This document shows positions 63,112 to 64,000 of a stretch of DNA of 64,000 nucleotides, one piece after another. The position numbers and the translations under genes were made by a program. This DNA is from Henningerozyma blattae CBS 6284 (taxonomy: Eukaryota; Ascomycota; Saccharomycetes; Saccharomycetales; Saccharomycetaceae): contig NC_020187.1 of assembly GCF_000315915.1 (NCBI RefSeq), positions 248,001 through 312,000 on the forward strand. Direction: 5' to 3'. The notes under the pieces are model-generated. The model had not been told where the DNA came from. It searched no databases and saw only the letters and a program-made list of their open reading frames with translations. Numbering within the stretch: position 1 is the stretch's first letter; the number at the start of each line of letters is the position of its first letter.

Positions 63112-64000
<889 letters not shown>

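Overview
The window is nuclear DNA of a budding yeast (Saccharomycetaceae). The evidence is AT-rich intergenic DNA, almost entirely intronless genes, RNA polymerase III tRNA genes with LTR scars beside them, a TACTAAC-type intron, and readable orthologues of many Saccharomyces cerevisiae genes (IOC3/ESC8, TLG2, MIC19, UBP6, GCN20, PUT4, NFS1, PET8, DCC1, BUD3, IDP2/3, YNL011C, RCK1/2, IRC20, TMT1, OYE2/3). The genus cannot be fixed from sequence alone. Gene order interleaves genes that lie on sister duplicated blocks in S. cerevisiae (YOL with YFR; YCL with YNL). That suits a species outside the whole-genome duplication, or one that sorted the duplicates differently.

Layout. 0-3 kb: LTR debris around tRNA-Ser(GCU). 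3.3-3.5 kb: a metallothionein made of Cys-Lys-Cys pentapeptides with Ace1/Amt1-like promoter sites. 3.9-17.3 kb: IOC3/ESC8 (N-terminus in a second frame), TLG2, MIC19, UBP6 (with an unannotated 206-nt intron), an amino-acid permease and GCN20. 18.2-21.1 kb: a retrotransposon landing zone around a tRNA-Ala/tRNA-Gly pair only 4 nt apart. 22-48 kb: dense genes: PUT4, NFS1, PET8, DCC1, BUD3, NADP-isocitrate dehydrogenase, an NQO-type quinone reductase, YNL011C-like, an Rck-type kinase and IRC20. 48-60.8 kb: nearly 13 kb without a convincing protein gene, holding a minisatellite, tRNA-Gln, several LTRs and a retroelement relic. 60.8-64 kb: two tandem TMT1-like methyltransferases and the 5' part of an old yellow enzyme gene.

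The genes are mostly housekeeping: chromatin remodelling, endosomal fusion, MICOS, proteasome deubiquitination, translation control, Fe-S cluster assembly, SAM import into mitochondria, cohesion, bud-site selection and NADPH supply. The accessory part comprises the metallothionein, the quinone reductase, the paired methyltransferases, OYE and the permeases.

The most interesting structure is in the tRNA neighbourhoods. All three copies of one LTR family sit about 10-13 bp past the 3' end of a tRNA gene, just after the Pol III terminator, in both orientations. A different LTR, with 14-bp perfect inverted ends, sits exactly 16 bp upstream of tRNA-Ala, as Ty3 sigma elements do.
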